This document shows positions 13,501 to 28,500 of a stretch of DNA of 64,000 nucleotides, piece after piece. Positions within the stretch are counted from its first letter, which is position 1, and each line of letters starts with the position of its first letter. Source of the DNA: Saxidomus purpurata (Eukaryota; Mollusca; Bivalvia; Venerida; Veneridae); the NCBI GenBank assembly GCA_022818135.1, contig JAFMSR010000003.1:34400494-34464493 (forward strand), written 5' to 3'. The notes below the pieces were generated by a model that was not told where the DNA came from, ran no database searches, and saw nothing but the letters and a program-made list of their open reading frames with translations. The translations under genes were made by a program, and so were the position numbers.

Positions 13501-16500
13501 TGATTGCCACAGGTTTACGTCAGCCACTGCAGCTGTCTACCAACAAGATAGAAATGTTTGCACCAGCATCATTCTTTGATTCAACAATACAGTCAGGACA
13601 GATGCAGTCAAAAGTAAGTTTTTAGTTTGATTATCATTTATCTTTCAGCAGTTTGGCGAATCTGAGATCACATGTTTTTACCACGTTTTATGGAACCATA
13701 ATGGTAAAGCTGTTAGTAAGAGTGACACTTTTTAATGTTTACGAATATTGCAATGATTAGGTTGGTTTTAAACCCAGTTTTTACCTGCAGCAATTTATTG
13801 TTTTAAGCATGCATTGGCTGATTCCTTGATTTACCATGATTTGCCTTTCTTTGATCTTTAATATGCTCTGTTTTAAAATTGCTTGCATACACTGCCTCAT
13901 AGAAAATGCAAAACTCAGGGCACTGTATCACAACTTATACTGCATACCCATAAATGCATAGGTCTTAGTATTATTTTGGCTACTAATGCACAGTACCCTA
14001 AATTTTAGAAGAAAATGTTTATGACATTTCAGGGCACAGTATTTGTCAACAACAGTGATAGTGATATCAGATGGGGCATTGACCTGAGGAGTACTAACCC
14101 TGCTATTGAGAAGGGAATTTTCAAATTTATTCACCCCTCTGGAGCCCCTTTTACAAACCCAACTGGGGAAGAGACCAAGGGTATAGAAGGAGATCTTAAA
14201 CCAGGAGAAACTCAACAAGTTGCTGTCATGTTCTGTCCAAGTAGGTTTCTACAAAATTTTAATATTCTCAGAACAGTTTCACTACCCTGAAGTTAGAAAT
14301 ACTTTGAAGGAAGACCATAGTAATTTGAGCGGTTTATCCTTTCCCTTTTGAAAGTAGGGAAATCCTGACCTCTGCATCTGTTGAAAACAGTGATCAGCTT
14401 GCACATCTATGCACTCTCGTTTATGGTTAATAATTTTCCTTGAGCACTGTTACACAGTAATGGATACTAAATTGAGCTTTCCAAACATCATACTTGGCAC
14501 TTTACTATCTAAAAACTTAGTCTGACAAGGATAGATGTGAAAACTGAGGTAAAAATTTAATTATAGAGAAACATACAAATTCTTCAATAAACCACTTAGT
14601 CTTAAAGAAACCAAAGTTTCAGTAAATTGTTTAAGATGTTTTTTGACTCACAGTGAAGAGAGTATATCATGTGTTACAGAATAAAAACAAATATAATTGT
14701 TGCATTAATAGGGGAACCAGGCAGGTATGAGGTGCTGCTGCCAGTCATTCTCAATGACAACTATGAGAAACCCTACCAGTATCTCCAGGTGATTGCAGAA
14801 CTAAAAGCTCCAAAACTCTGGTTTGATCCTCTGGCAATAGTGCTCACACCTGTTCCCTTGGCAACGGATGTCAGCTCAGAAGTCACTATGTTTGCAGCCC
14901 AGTTCAGAAAGTATATCTTCCTTCTTTCTCTCTTTGTAAACACAGTAGCTCACAGGGCTAGCTCTGGGATTAGTTAGATTGACTCAAAAGAAATTGAATT
15001 TGCTACAACTTTTAAATGAAGAATATGTTTTGTATGCTAGGCTAATAGTGCCACATTGAAAATTGACTCAAAGAAAAAATGGGCCAGTGCTAGCCCTGAG
15101 CTCATGTTAGACATCAGTAAATTAGAAAATAACTGTTTTTTATACAAATAGGAAAAGGAAACTGTCAAAATTTAGCATGTATATTGCAAGGTTATGCATT
15201 CACAGAACTGTTTGCCTTGGACATACTGTTTGACATTTTTAATGTATATATCCACTTCTTTGATTAAATAAGTTTATATGATGGCCTTATTCCTGATGTT
15301 TATATTTCAGACAAACGAAAATTGAAGTGGAGACTCCAGAAGTAGAATGTGAAGATGGCAGTAAAATCTCACCTCTCAAGGTCACATTTCTAGAAAGTCA
15401 AGGTTAGTGCTATCTTGGTGCCATATATGATATATGTTGACCTCCATTGTGAACTTAATACTTAAGTAATATTAAGAAATTTTGACCTCTTATTACACTG
15501 CTTATGCTGTAAAGAAGGAATATTATGATATGAGTTTTGTTGTATTTCAGAGGTGAAGCCATGCTGTGGGGATGAAGGACAGATAGAACCATTCAGCCTG
15601 CCATGCAAGGTCACCTTCTGTAGCCCTAAGCCGATCTCATTTGCGGAGAACATCATCTTCAGGTTTGAGGGCTGTAGGAAACCCTTCAAGTTGATGGTGA
15701 CAGCGACAGCAGATAACTGTTTGATGACGTGTTATCCTTTCTTAGCCCTCCACAGAACTGATCACCAAATTGTTTGCGAACAAGTAAGGAATTTGAACTG
15801 CATTGATCCAGGAAGTGCCATTCTATGAAATTATGTAACATCATTTGCAGACAGTACACAGACTGATACGAGTGACGTAAAGCTAGACTTGTACTAGAAT
15901 TGCAAAACATATTAATTATACTGTATGGTCCTCTTTGTGGTAAGATGAATCAGTGTCCATAAAGCTTCAGCATGTTGTTAAATACAGTTAACTTAGAATA
16001 TAACGACTCTGGATATGGCGATAATCCGAGTATAAGGATCGAATTTTCTCTGCCCGATTTTTTTCTTTCTTTATTCTTTATGAAAATGTTATATCGCTAT
16101 AACAAAGTCCGGATATAAGGGACATATTAAATGGTCCCAAGTAGTTTATTAGCTCGACTTTTCTATGAAAAGGGGAGCTATCCTACTCGCCCCGGCGTCG
16201 GCGTGGGGGGGGGGGGGGGGGGGGGGGTTTTTCCTTTAGGCTTACCTCAGTTTTTGTAACCCACTTTATTTCAGAAGTATTAGAGGTATGGCTTTGAAAC
16301 TTACCATACTGTTTACCATCATAACCTCCATCTACAGACAAAGAGTACATAACTCTGTCAAGGTTTTTGACAGAATTATGGCCCTTTTTACTTAGAAAGG
16401 TATTGAGCTTGGTTAAGTTTTTGGTTCAACCACCCCACTTTATTTCAAAACCATTGAGAGGTATTGCTTTGAAACTAACCATACTTGTTTACCATCACGA

Positions 16501-19500
16501 CCTTCATCAACAGACAAGAGGACATAACTCGTCAAGGTTTTGACAGAATTATGCCCCTTTTTACTTAGAAAATACATTGAATATGGGTAAAACCACTTAT
16601 TGCCTTAACCCTTTGAGATATTGCTTGAAACTTTTAATGCTATTTCACATCATACCCCCATCTGTACGCAAGAGAAGGTAACTCTGTCAGGGATTTGTTT
16701 TAAAAATTAAAGGCCTTTTATCGACTTAGAATCTTGGTTAAGTTTTTCGTACCAGTCCACTTTTTGACTGAACTGTTTGAGATATTAATTTGAAAGTTGG
16801 AATACTTGTTTACCATCAGATTCCCAAACATGGGCAGGAGAAGGTAATTCTGTCAAAGGATTTTATTTGAATTAGGCCCTTTTTGACTTAGAAACTCAGT
16901 TAAAATTTTCATTCTTGTCCACTTGTTAACTTAACCATTTGAGATATTACTTTGAAAGTTGGAGTACTTATGTACCATCGTAAGACCTATCTGTAAGCAA
17001 GAGAAGATAACTCTGTGAAAAATTTTCTTGATTTGTACTTAGAAATTCCTAGTTAAAGTCTTGTGTGCCCTTAACTGTCAAAGTTTTGTTTTATTGGCAA
17101 GCACTAAAAAAGTCGAGCAAGGCTGTCCTACTGACAGCTCTTGTTATAAGTGGAGTTGACTGTACTGTCAAATATTTTAGAGACTTTGTAGTTGTTCTTA
17201 CCCACTTGAAGAAGCTGTCTCATAAATCAGCAGCCCTTATAAGGAAACTAATTCTTTGCAGTTTTATTTTTCTAATATAATCACTGTCTGAAGCATTATG
17301 AAAGCAATATGAATGTTTTTTGGTCATACATATATTACATTTATGATATTTTTACAGGGTTCCACACCCAAGGGACAGAAGACTATTTCTAAAGAGAGTC
17401 TGAACAACCTGGGTGAGGCAGTGTTTATACCCTGCCAGACGCCACACCAGTCTAGCAGACCCAGTACCAGTGCCACAAGCTCTAATTTCCAGGTGTCGTC
17501 TTCAAGCTATGAGTCATCTGCAAGTACAACTGGTAAGATATAATCCTTTTGTAACAAGTGACATATGCAAATCAAGTGTAACTCTAAAATAAGAACAAGG
17601 TGAAATAGATCATCAGTCTTTTAATAGTTTAAGAGGAGTAGAAAACTATTTTTACCTTACTTTTGACCTTAAGACTTTTTCAGATTGATACAAGTAAGCA
17701 TGTTTATAAGTTTAGATCTTTTGTATTGTAACAAGTTGCATAGACATTCTAATTAAAATAAAATACATTTAAACAAATAAGCTGTGCTGGTGCTGCATGT
17801 GGCTATCTCTTGGGTCTGTATTGGTGAGGCTTGAACATTGGTAGAGCAGCCTAGTCTCTGGGGCTTCTGCTCAGCTAGGTGTAAGCAGCATGCACTTATG
17901 CCTATTCATTTTTGCAATATTCACAATTTTTCCACTTTAAAGTGTATAAATGAAAAATGTTTTGATAAACCTCCAGTGGTATGTAACCTTTCTCTTGAAA
18001 AAAAAGACAGATTGTAAAGATTGATAATGGCACACATTGTGTTTCTTTAAATATTAGTGTGTTTCTTTAAATATAGGTGTGTTTTGTATTTAATTTAATT
18101 TAATAATATTTTATTGCCTCTTTTCTACAAAATACATAAATACAAGTAACATATACATAGATCAATGAAAAGTGCAATTGGATTGGGCTACAAGTTTGAA
18201 CAACATTAGTACCAACCTTCTCTTAAGAGGTACAAAACACCTAAAATACTTTCAAAATTTATGTTTTCTATCTCTAGACTCAACAGATCCAAGTTCTCCA
18301 GTAAATAGAGATGGAGCCAAGAATAAACCCCCCTCGGGCTCAGATCACCAAGTCTATTCTCGACAACAGGACCTTGCCTCAAGGTCACTTGGATCAGCCA
18401 TGTTCCCTGATGAGGACACTGAGGAGGGAATATTCCACCTGGAAGTTCTCCTGTCTGTACAGAGATGGTTCTCGGCTCAGGGTTGGCCTGGGGGACCATT
18501 CCCTATCACCATACCTCATTCGCTTAGAATGTAAGTGTATTTATATGTTTTAGTTGCTGACTCACCGATAACAGTACCTATATTACATTTTATTAAAAAA
18601 GAAAAAATGGAAAACCACTTTGATGGTGGTATTGTCATCTAAGATCAAAGAGAAATTAAAATCTTCAAACTGTCAAATTTGGAGTTTTCTAATCTTTTTT
18701 GAAGACAAGCTTTTTTGCACATACCTTTCTGTGTCGCAGTTAGTTCATATGTCATTCATCATTCAACTCTGTTTTCTAACTTGAAGTATCATTGGTGGCA
18801 TTTTGAGACTGTTAGAGTATTAAGGGATAGAAAGTCGAGGTCAAACCATAGAAGTTGCTGCCTGTAAATTTCTTTCTAAAGTTCTTTCTCAACTCAAGAC
18901 AGAATTTTGCTCACCTCCCTTTACAATTAGTAGACAGAAAACATGTTTTGGTAAAAAAAAATTCAAACATTTATAAAGTTTTATGAGAGTTTAATGTTTT
19001 TGTCAGGGGTATATGTGGAACACAAGAAGGAAGGTAATTGTTACACACATACAGTTCATGCTTGTTGTTAGTTCTAGCTGTTGTCTATTACAACGTGTAG
19101 ACACCACTGTAACTTGTTCTGTGTTTATGTAGTTCAGTAAGACCTTGTTTCAAGGTCAGAAGTTTACACTTAAACATCAAAGTGACTTGTTCAGACCCCT
19201 TTTGCTCAGACAAAAAATGCTTGTAATCTGATATATGCAAACATGGTCTTATCTAGGTGGAAATGTTTACAATTAATAATATTTCAGCAGACTTTTTCAT
19301 TAGTCTCTGTGCAGTATTAATAGAAACTCATAAAACAGATTTTGGAGGTTGAAATCCAAATATCTTACTCACTTGATGCAAAATGTGTCCAAAATATCAG
19401 TAATATAAACATTTTCTTTTGAAGAATTAATTTAAGAGTTCAACTATCGTACAGGGTTTTATATTTTCAAGGCTGAGAATTTTCATTACTGACTTAGGAG

Positions 19501-22500
19501 TAACAAGAAAAAAATATTTATGTTACCACTTGTGATACTGGAAAATTTGTCTGAATTTGCATGAATGATATACATGTATATCACAGTGTCACATACTGTA
19601 ATCAATGGACTGTTTTTTTCAAATTGTTTATAGTCCCAGCCAATCAATGGACTTATATGGGATTTTTCATTTAGTTCTTATTACATTTTATGTACCATGT
19701 AAGCAAGTCTTTTTTTGTTATTTTAAATACATCAACATTTACAAAGAGCATGTGTTTAAAGCACTTAGACAGCTATTTTATATTTAGTAACACAGCAGAG
19801 CTTTTGCCACACAGTAATTTAAGACAATGTATATACACTGTAATTCTAATGCTTTTGACAGACTGAGTTCAATCAGGGATAGTATATAATAAATCCTGTT
19901 TCAATGAATACCATGGAAATTGCACATCCAAGTACATTGTAGTCTGTATTTCATACATGTACATGCCTTTTATTAAAGAACACCTTGTGATAGAATTAAA
20001 TTACAATAGCTTCTTTTCACCAATGACTTATTTATATAATATTTGAAAATAATTTCAAACTCTGACACAGCCAGTCAAAAAATTTACTGCTTGAGAAAAC
20101 CCGGAACACACCTTTTATGTGAAGATCAACCAATAAAAACAGATTTTGAAATATGATCAATGGTTCTAATTAATTCATACAACAGAGATTTTAAATCTCT
20201 AATTCCTTTGATCATTGTCCCCAAAAGTCATTTGTTATTGAAAGAATGATTTTGCTTACACTTTCAACCTTTTATGAATGTTAACAGAGGCATAAGCCGG
20301 AAACCAGTTGAAGAGGAGAAGAGCGCCAAGGCAGGAAGCTGGGACACAAACAACCTAAAGAAGGAGTTCAAGACCATCTATGACATGATCAGTAACCTGG
20401 CTGGCAGACCTGTGCCAGGCATACCGCTTAATGGTCACCTACCCTCAGACCCAATAGAGAGGGTGAAACAAGTGTTCTGGCAACATTCTACACTGCTCAC
20501 ATTCTTAAGGTAGGTATACAAAGTGCTTAATCAATTTGGCAATAGCTGCTTCAAAGGTCAGTATACCAGTGTGTATAAAGAGGAAGATGTAGATCTTGAG
20601 ATTTTGCTATTTGAAATTAATAAAACATGCTTGCAGCCTTAAGAAGTCATAAACAGCAGATCTTTTAAATTACAAGTGAATGCATATAAACTGATGTTAG
20701 TGAAAATTAAAGGTCCATTACTAACACCAAATTGAATTTTCTTTTACATCTGGAATTGTAACAAGGAAATACAGTTTGAAACTTGCTTCTAAAACTTTAA
20801 AATAGCTGTGGAGTATTTCCTTGTTTTAAATACGCTGCAGAAAAATGAGTGAATGTTTGTGTATTTCCTTAGATTGACCTGGGTGGTCTTTTTGTCTCAT
20901 CTTTGTTTATTGAATGTTGTAAACAGTCAAACATATACTTTGCAAATCATTTTAAGTAAAGTTTTTCCATTATAATTCAAAAAAGGCATGCTTATTTATG
21001 TACAACCTATTTACAGCCTCTCTCTGGGAGATTTCTGGAAAATTACAAAGATATTTGATAACGGGAAAACTTACTTTCGTTTTTGAATAGGCAAAATTTA
21101 ATTTATTAATTCTTTTGTTAAAATCAAATTTTCAACAGAATATGGTCACATTCAATGCAGTATGTCATATTTTTCCATCTGAGAATACGCCAGTTATGAT
21201 TCCAGATTTAAAAGAAAATTCGATATGGTGTTAGTAATAGACCTTTAAAGGTCTTGGGTCTATTTTTCCTCAAAAAGAGCCTTTAATATTATTGTTTATT
21301 ATATACTTTCCTGATTGCTAGAAAAAAGTTTTGTGAAATCTACCAAAAGTGTAAGTAAAATTTAGACTATAATGAAACTATATTTTGTGAGGTATAATTC
21401 GCTGAGATTTATTAAGAAACTGTCATTACAGATGTCAGGGTGCATGTGTAGCCTCAGTGAAGCCAGAGTACCTGATGGATCCACGTGACTATCACCTGTG
21501 GAAGCAGATCCAGACAGAGTTCAGGTTAGAGTTGGAACGTAAGGGAGACTTTGAGCAGGCAGCCTCACTACCTGTTGAAGAGGAACTTGAGGATGATGTA
21601 TTTGAAGCTGTCTCTAAACGTGCATGGACTGATATTCTTCTTCAGATACTCAAGGTATACTTGAGGACTTGTTTATGTTTTGCGAAAATGAGCAACTTTA
21701 GTTACATCCTAAACACCCAGTTTAAAAGTAATTAGAACTTCAATTAATATGTCATGTTTAACACAGGTTTGACTGTAGTGTTGGATCACATTAGGGTCCA
21801 TATTTTAATGGAAGTACAGTCCCATGCTTAATCAGTTTCAAGAATTATTTCTGCCCTTACATACTATGCAGGACTGCCAATACTACGCCTTCGTATTGTG
21901 TACATGTAGTTTGAAATTATCCACACTGCTTGATTCAGTTGCTGTTTTAGGTACTCCCACAGACAATAAAATAGGGCTATCCAAATGAAATGAAGAATAA
22001 GTCCATTATCAGAAATTTAGTAAAGTGCAGTTTAAAATGAACCAAAGCCACGTACATTGGCATAATATTGAGAAATGTGTAATGAAATTATTTTGACATT
22101 CTTACAGACCCTTGTGCTGTCTAAGGTGACCCCAAGAACTCTCAAGAACACTCCATCCCCTGACAAAAATATCAGCATGCCTGAGGTGAATCCTGATCCC
22201 AGCAGCAGTAACATCTACAGTGTTGCTGAGAGAATCATCCTGGCCTGGCTCAACCATCACTATGAGCATTACAGACAGAAGGTCTGGATGGACTGTGAAA
22301 AAGGTGTGTATCTTATATACCATATACACGAAATGCATGTCTTTCTACTGAAGTACTTGTAACTTGGGGAAGTATCTTTTACTGTTCGGTGTAAGGGAAA
22401 CAAGAAGTACCAGAAATTAAAAATAATATGATTAGCAAGCTGGTTGGTGTAAATGCTAGTCTAAAAAGGTTTGAATAGAATGAAGAATACAATGTACTTA

Positions 22501-25500
22501 AATTTTGAGCAAATACATGTATCTAATGGGACATCCAATAGACAAAGAAACCATATATTGCAAATATGTACTTAACATTGATTCTTTGCCTTTGTTTTAG
22601 GTGGAATACCTCCAGCACGGTGGATTGTCAACTATGATTTTGATCTTCTAGATGGTTTGGTGCTGGCTGCTGTTCTTGGTGCCCACATGCCTTTCCTGGT
22701 ATGTGTTTTGTACATGATGATATGATTGCATTTTTTCTTAAATTTTAAAGCTGTTTGTACTCAGCAGAATTGATAGTATGAACTCTTTTAAATTTGTACA
22801 TTATTTAGATATTTTAAGCGGAATTAACGTCGAAGCAGTGTAACATGTAACTGAATGCTAAACTTCAAGTGACACAAATATAAATTTTGTTTACAGTATC
22901 CATTCCAATTTAAGAATTGTAGTGACAGTATTTGTATAGTTTTCTTTTTGCTTGGTTTCAGATAAAGTCCCATCTTCAAGACATGTACACACGCCCACAA
23001 ACAGCTGAGCAATGTTTACACAATGCTCTCAAAGTAGTGAATGCAATGAGATTTGCTGGTATAGACTATGACATACAAGCTATAGACATCACTGATCCAA
23101 ACCCTATTGCCCTGTTGTTGTTGTGTAGCAACCTGTACCAGAGGCTGCCTCAATACCTGCCTAAAGCAACAGTAGAGTTTTCTGGACCTCTGCATAATAC
23201 TGTGTCCAGACAGGTAAGGCATTAGGACAGTTTTATGATATCTACTCTCACTTCTATAATCCAATACATGTGAGGTATTTTGTTTCTAACCATACAGTTT
23301 AGTAGGGCTTGGATGAGTAATTGTTACAGTGGAACCAGTCTGGTTTCTAACCATACAGTAAGGCTTGCATGAGTAATTGTTACAGTAGAACCAGTCTGGT
23401 TTCTAACCATACAGTAAGGCTTGCATGAGTAATTGTTACAGTGGAACCAGTCTGGTTTCTAACCATACAGTAGGGCTTGGATGAGTAATTGTTACAGTGG
23501 AACCAGTCTGGTTTCTAACCATACAGTAGGGCTTGGAGTGGTATTGTTACAGTGGAACCAGTCTGGTTTCTAACCATACAGTAAGGCTTGCATGAGTAAT
23601 TGTTACAGTAGAACCAGTCTGGTTTCTAACCATACAGTAAGGCTTGCATGAGTAATTGTTACAGTGGAACCAGTCTGGTTTCTATCCATACAGTAAGGCT
23701 TAGATGAGTAATTGTTACAGTGGAACCAGTCTGGTTTCTAACCATACAGTAAGGCTTGGATGAGTAATTGTTACAGTGGAACCAGTCTGGTTTCTAACCA
23801 TACAGTAAGGCTTGGATGAGTAATTGTTACAGTGGAACCAGTCTGGTTTCTAACCATACAGTAAGGCTTGCATGAGTAATTGTTACAGTGGAACCAGTCT
23901 GGTTTCTAACCATACAGTAAGGCTTGCATGAGTAATTGTTACAGTAGAACCAGTCTGGTTTCTAACCATACAGTAAGGCTTGCATGAGTAATTGTTACAG
24001 TGGAACCAGTCTGGTTTCTAACCATACAGTAAGGCTTGCATGAGTAATTGTTACAGTGGAACCAGTCTGGTTTCTAACCATACAGTAAGGCTTGGATGAG
24101 TAATTGTTACAGTGGAACCAGTCTGGTTTCTAACCATACAGTAGGGCTTGGATGAGTAATTGTTACAGTGGAACCAGTCTGGTTTCTAACCATACAGTAA
24201 GGCTTGCATGAGTAATTGTTACAGTAGAACCAGTCTGGTTTCTAACCATACAGTAAGGCTTGCATGAGTAATTGTTACAGTGGAACCAGTCTGGTTTCTA
24301 ACCATACAGTAAGGCTTGCATGAGTAATTGTTACAGTGGAACCAGTCTGGTTTCTAACCATACAGTAAGGCTTGGATGAGTAATTGTTACAGTGGAACCA
24401 GTCTGGTTTCTAACCATACAGTAAGGCTTGCATGAGTAATTGTTACAGTGGAACCAGTCTGGTTTCTAACCATACAGTAAGGCTTAGCATGAGTAATTGT
24501 TACGGTGGAACCAGTCTGGTTTCTAACCATACAGTAAGGCTTGCATGAGTAATTGTTACGGTGGAACCAGTCTGGTTTCTAACCATACAGTAAGGCTTGG
24601 ATGAGTAATTGTTACGGTGGAACCAGTCTGGTTTCTAACCATACAGTAAGGCTTGCATGAGTAATTGTTACAGTGGAACCAGTCTGGTTTCTAACCATAC
24701 ATAAGGCTTGGATGAGTAATTGTTACAGTGGAACCAGTCTGGTTTCTAACCATACGTAAGGCTTGGATGAGTAATTGTTACAGTGGAACCAGTCTGGTTT
24801 CTAACCATACAGTAAGGCTTAGATGAGTAATTGCTACAGTGGAACCAGTCTGGTTTCTAACCATACAGTAAGGCTTGCATGAGTAATTGTTACAGTGGAA
24901 CCAGTCTGGTTTCTAACCATACAGTAAGGCTTGCATGAGTAATTGTTACGGTGGAACCAGTCTGGTTTCTAACCATACAGTAAGGCTTGCATGAGTAATT
25001 GTTACGGTGGAACCAGTCTGGTTTCTAACCATACAGTAAGGCTTGCATGAGTAATTGTTACGGTGGAACCAGTCTGGTTTCTAACCATACAGTAAGGCTT
25101 AGATGAGTAATTGTTACGGTGGATCCAGTCTGGTTTCTAACCATACAGTAAGGCTTAGATGAGTAATTGTTACAGTGGAACCAGTCTGGTTTCTAACCAT
25201 ACAGTAAGGCTTGCATGAGTAATTGTTACAGTAGAACCAGTCTGGTTTCTAACCATACAGTAAGGCTTGCATGAGTAATTGTTACAGTGGAACCAGTCTG
25301 GTTTCTAACCATACAGTAAGGCTTAGATGAGTAATTGTTACAGTGGAACCAGTCTGGTTTCTAACCATACAGTAAGGCTTGCATGAGTAATTGTTACAGT
25401 GGAACCAGTCTGTTTTCTAACCATACAGTAAGGCTTAGATGAGTAATTGTTACAGTAGAACCAGTCTGGTTTCTAACCATACAGTAGGGCTTGGATGAGT

Positions 25501-28500
25501 AATTGTTACAGTGGAACCAGTCTGTTTTCTAACCATACAGTAAGGCTTAGATGAGTAATTGTTACAGTGGAACCAGTCTGGTTTCTAACCATACAGTAAG
25601 GCTTGCATGAGTAATTGTTACAGTGGAACCAGTCTGGTTTCTAACCATACAGTAAGACTTAGATGAGTAATTGTTACAGTGGAACCAGTCTGGTTTCTAA
25701 CCATACAGTAAGGCTTGCATGAGTAATTGTTACGGTGGAACCAGTCTGGTTTCTAACCATACAGTAAGGCTTGCATGAGTAATTGTTACGGTGGAACCAG
25801 TCTGGTTTCTAACCATACAGTAAGGCTTGCATGAGTAATTGTTACGGTGGAACCAGTCTGGTTTCTAACCATACAGTAAGGCTTGCATGAGTAATTGTTA
25901 CAGTGGAACCAGTCTGGTTTCTAACCATACAGTAAGGCTTGCATGAGTAATTGTTACGGTGGAACCAGTCTGGTTTCTAACCATACAGTAAGGCTTGCAT
26001 GAGTAATTGTTACAGTAGAACCAGTCTGGTTTCTAACCATACAGTAAGGCTTAGATGAGTAATTGTTACGGTGGATCCAGTCTGGTTTCTTACCATACAG
26101 TAAGGCTTAGATGAGTAATTGTTACGGTGGATCCAGTCTGGTTTCTAACCATACAGTAAGGCTTAGATGAGTAATTGTTACAGTGGAACCAGTCCGGTCT
26201 CTGACTGTACAGTGTGGATTGATGTAGGTACAAAGTACTTAAAGTGGACCAGAGTATTGAAGTTAACACTGGAGAATATTGTAGGTAATGCCTAGCTGTG
26301 GTAAATAGCAAAGAACTACACAAATTTCTGGATTTATTTCATAAAGTATAATTTTAGAATGAGTTGCATCAGAAAGTAAAAAATATTCCTTACTGCAGGT
26401 GAAGCTAAGCAACCCCAGCACTAAACCCTTGGTGTACCAGGTCCTGCTAGCAGGACATGATGCTAGAGACTTCAGAGTTCCGAAGGGAGAGTTTGTATCC
26501 ATACCACCAAAGTCTAGCCTACCACTGAGTGTAGAGTTCACAAGCAGGTTCCTGAGACCTTCAGAGGCCATGCTTGTCCTGGTTGGGCGCAGACAGGGAT
26601 CAGCTGTAGGATCAACTCTAACTTTCAATCTGTGTACTCAAGTAGAAAACATTGCTCCAAAGGTGAGAAAATTGCAATTTCTTTTCACTGTTAACTTGCT
26701 TGCAGAAGTGTTTAGTGCTGCTTTCACACCATATATATTTTATCATATTTTTTTTCAGATTTACTTTTAAGTCATATTTTTATGCCCCCCACAAAGTGGG
26801 GTGCATATAGCGTTGCACTTGTCCGTCCGTCCGTCAGTCCGTCAGTCTGTCAGTCCGTCAGTCCGTCAGTCTGTCAGTCCGTCAGTCCGTCCGTCCGTCC
26901 GTCCGTCCGTCCGTACGTCCCGAAATCTTGTGAACGCAACTCCTCTTAAACCGGATGGCAGATTTTGCTTAAACTTCCAGGGATGAACAACCTTAATGTG
27001 TAGATGGTAGTAAAGGAAGGAATTTTCGCGGCGACCAAATTTAACAGAATTATGGCCCTTTGTTGATTTTTTCACTATATATCTTGTGAACGCAACTCCT
27101 CTTAAACCGGATGGCAGATTTTGCTTAAACTTCCAGGGATGAACAACCTTAATGTGTAGATGGTAGTAAAGAAAGGAATTTTTGCTGCGACCAAATTTAA
27201 CAGAATTATGGCCCTTTGTTGATTTTTTCCTATATACTATGTAGAAATTTTGTGAACGCAACTCCTCTTAAACCGGATGGCAGATTTTGCTTAAACTTCC
27301 AGGGATGAACAACCTTAATGTGTAGATGGCAGTAAAGGAAGGAATTTTTGCTGCGGCCAAATTTAACAGAATTATGGCCCTTTGTTGATTTTTTTCACTA
27401 TATACCATATAGAAATTTTGTGAACGCAACTCCTCTTAAACTGGTTGGCAGATTTTGCTTAAACTTCCAGGGATGAACAACCTTAATGTGTAGATGGTAG
27501 TAAAGGAAGGAATTTTTGTTGCGACCAAATTTAACAGAATTATGGCCCTTTGTTAAGTTTTTCACTATATACCATATAGAAATATTGTGAACGCAACTCC
27601 TCTTAAACCGGATGGCAGATTTTGCTTAAACTTCCAGGAATGAACAGCTTTAATGTGTAGATGGTAGTAAAGGAAGAAATTTTTGTTGGACGACCAAATT
27701 TAACAGAATTATGGCCCTTTGTTGATTTTTTCACTATATACCATATAAATTTGTTGCAACCAAATTTAACAGAATTATGGCCCTTTGTTGATTTTTTCAC
27801 TATATACCATATAAATAATTGAACATATAAATTTTACATTTGTAATTTAATTTAACATGTACATAAGGTTACCTGTAGATCATTTTAGGTATATGTACAG
27901 AAATGAAACAGTGGAATGAAAAAGTTCCACATAAAAATCTTACATACAGATATGCTTGCTCTTGTTTATGAGCACATCTGCACAGTGGGGGCATCCGTGT
28001 CCTTTGGACACAATTCTAGTTTCAGACTAGACTTCCCTTTTCATTGTTTTTCAGACTGAGTTTATTTAACAGATATCTATTTTTGGAGTGTATTTGTATA
28101 TGCTGTTTGTAATTATACTTTAGTCTGTTGCACAAGTTGTCTTGTGAAGTTACATTGTGATTCCACACTTTGCCTTGTTTTGCTTGTGTTGTCTCCAGAA
28201 AGTCAGTGGATCTTTATATAGACAGCAAAGAGATATTAAGGTCACTGTTCAGAATGTTTTCGCTTTCTATTTTATTTTATTTTAACTTTGAACTTGCTGT
28301 GCACCTGTGACTGTTTTTATGCCCCCCACAAAGTGGGGTGCATATAGCGTTGCACTTGTCCGTCCGTCCGTCAGTCCGTCAGTCTGTCAGTCCGTCAGTC
28401 CGTCAGTCTGTCAGTCCGTCAGTCCGTCCGTCCGTCCGTCCGTACGTCCCGAAATCTTGTGAACGCAACTCCTCTTAAACCGGATGGCAGATTTTGCTTA

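Noticed and set aside
23282..26210. CRISPR-like array
   Set aside because: Units are contiguous 56-mers without unique spacers, inside a eukaryotic intron. It is a minisatellite.
26801..26986. ORF with a repeated SVRPSVR-type sequence
   Set aside because: It is a translation of the (GTCC)n microsatellite inside a repeat; there is no gene evidence.
26866..27261. 131-codon minus-strand ORF with internal repeats
   Set aside because: It arises from the tandem ~170-base units of the repetitive element; the repeat, not selection, keeps it open.
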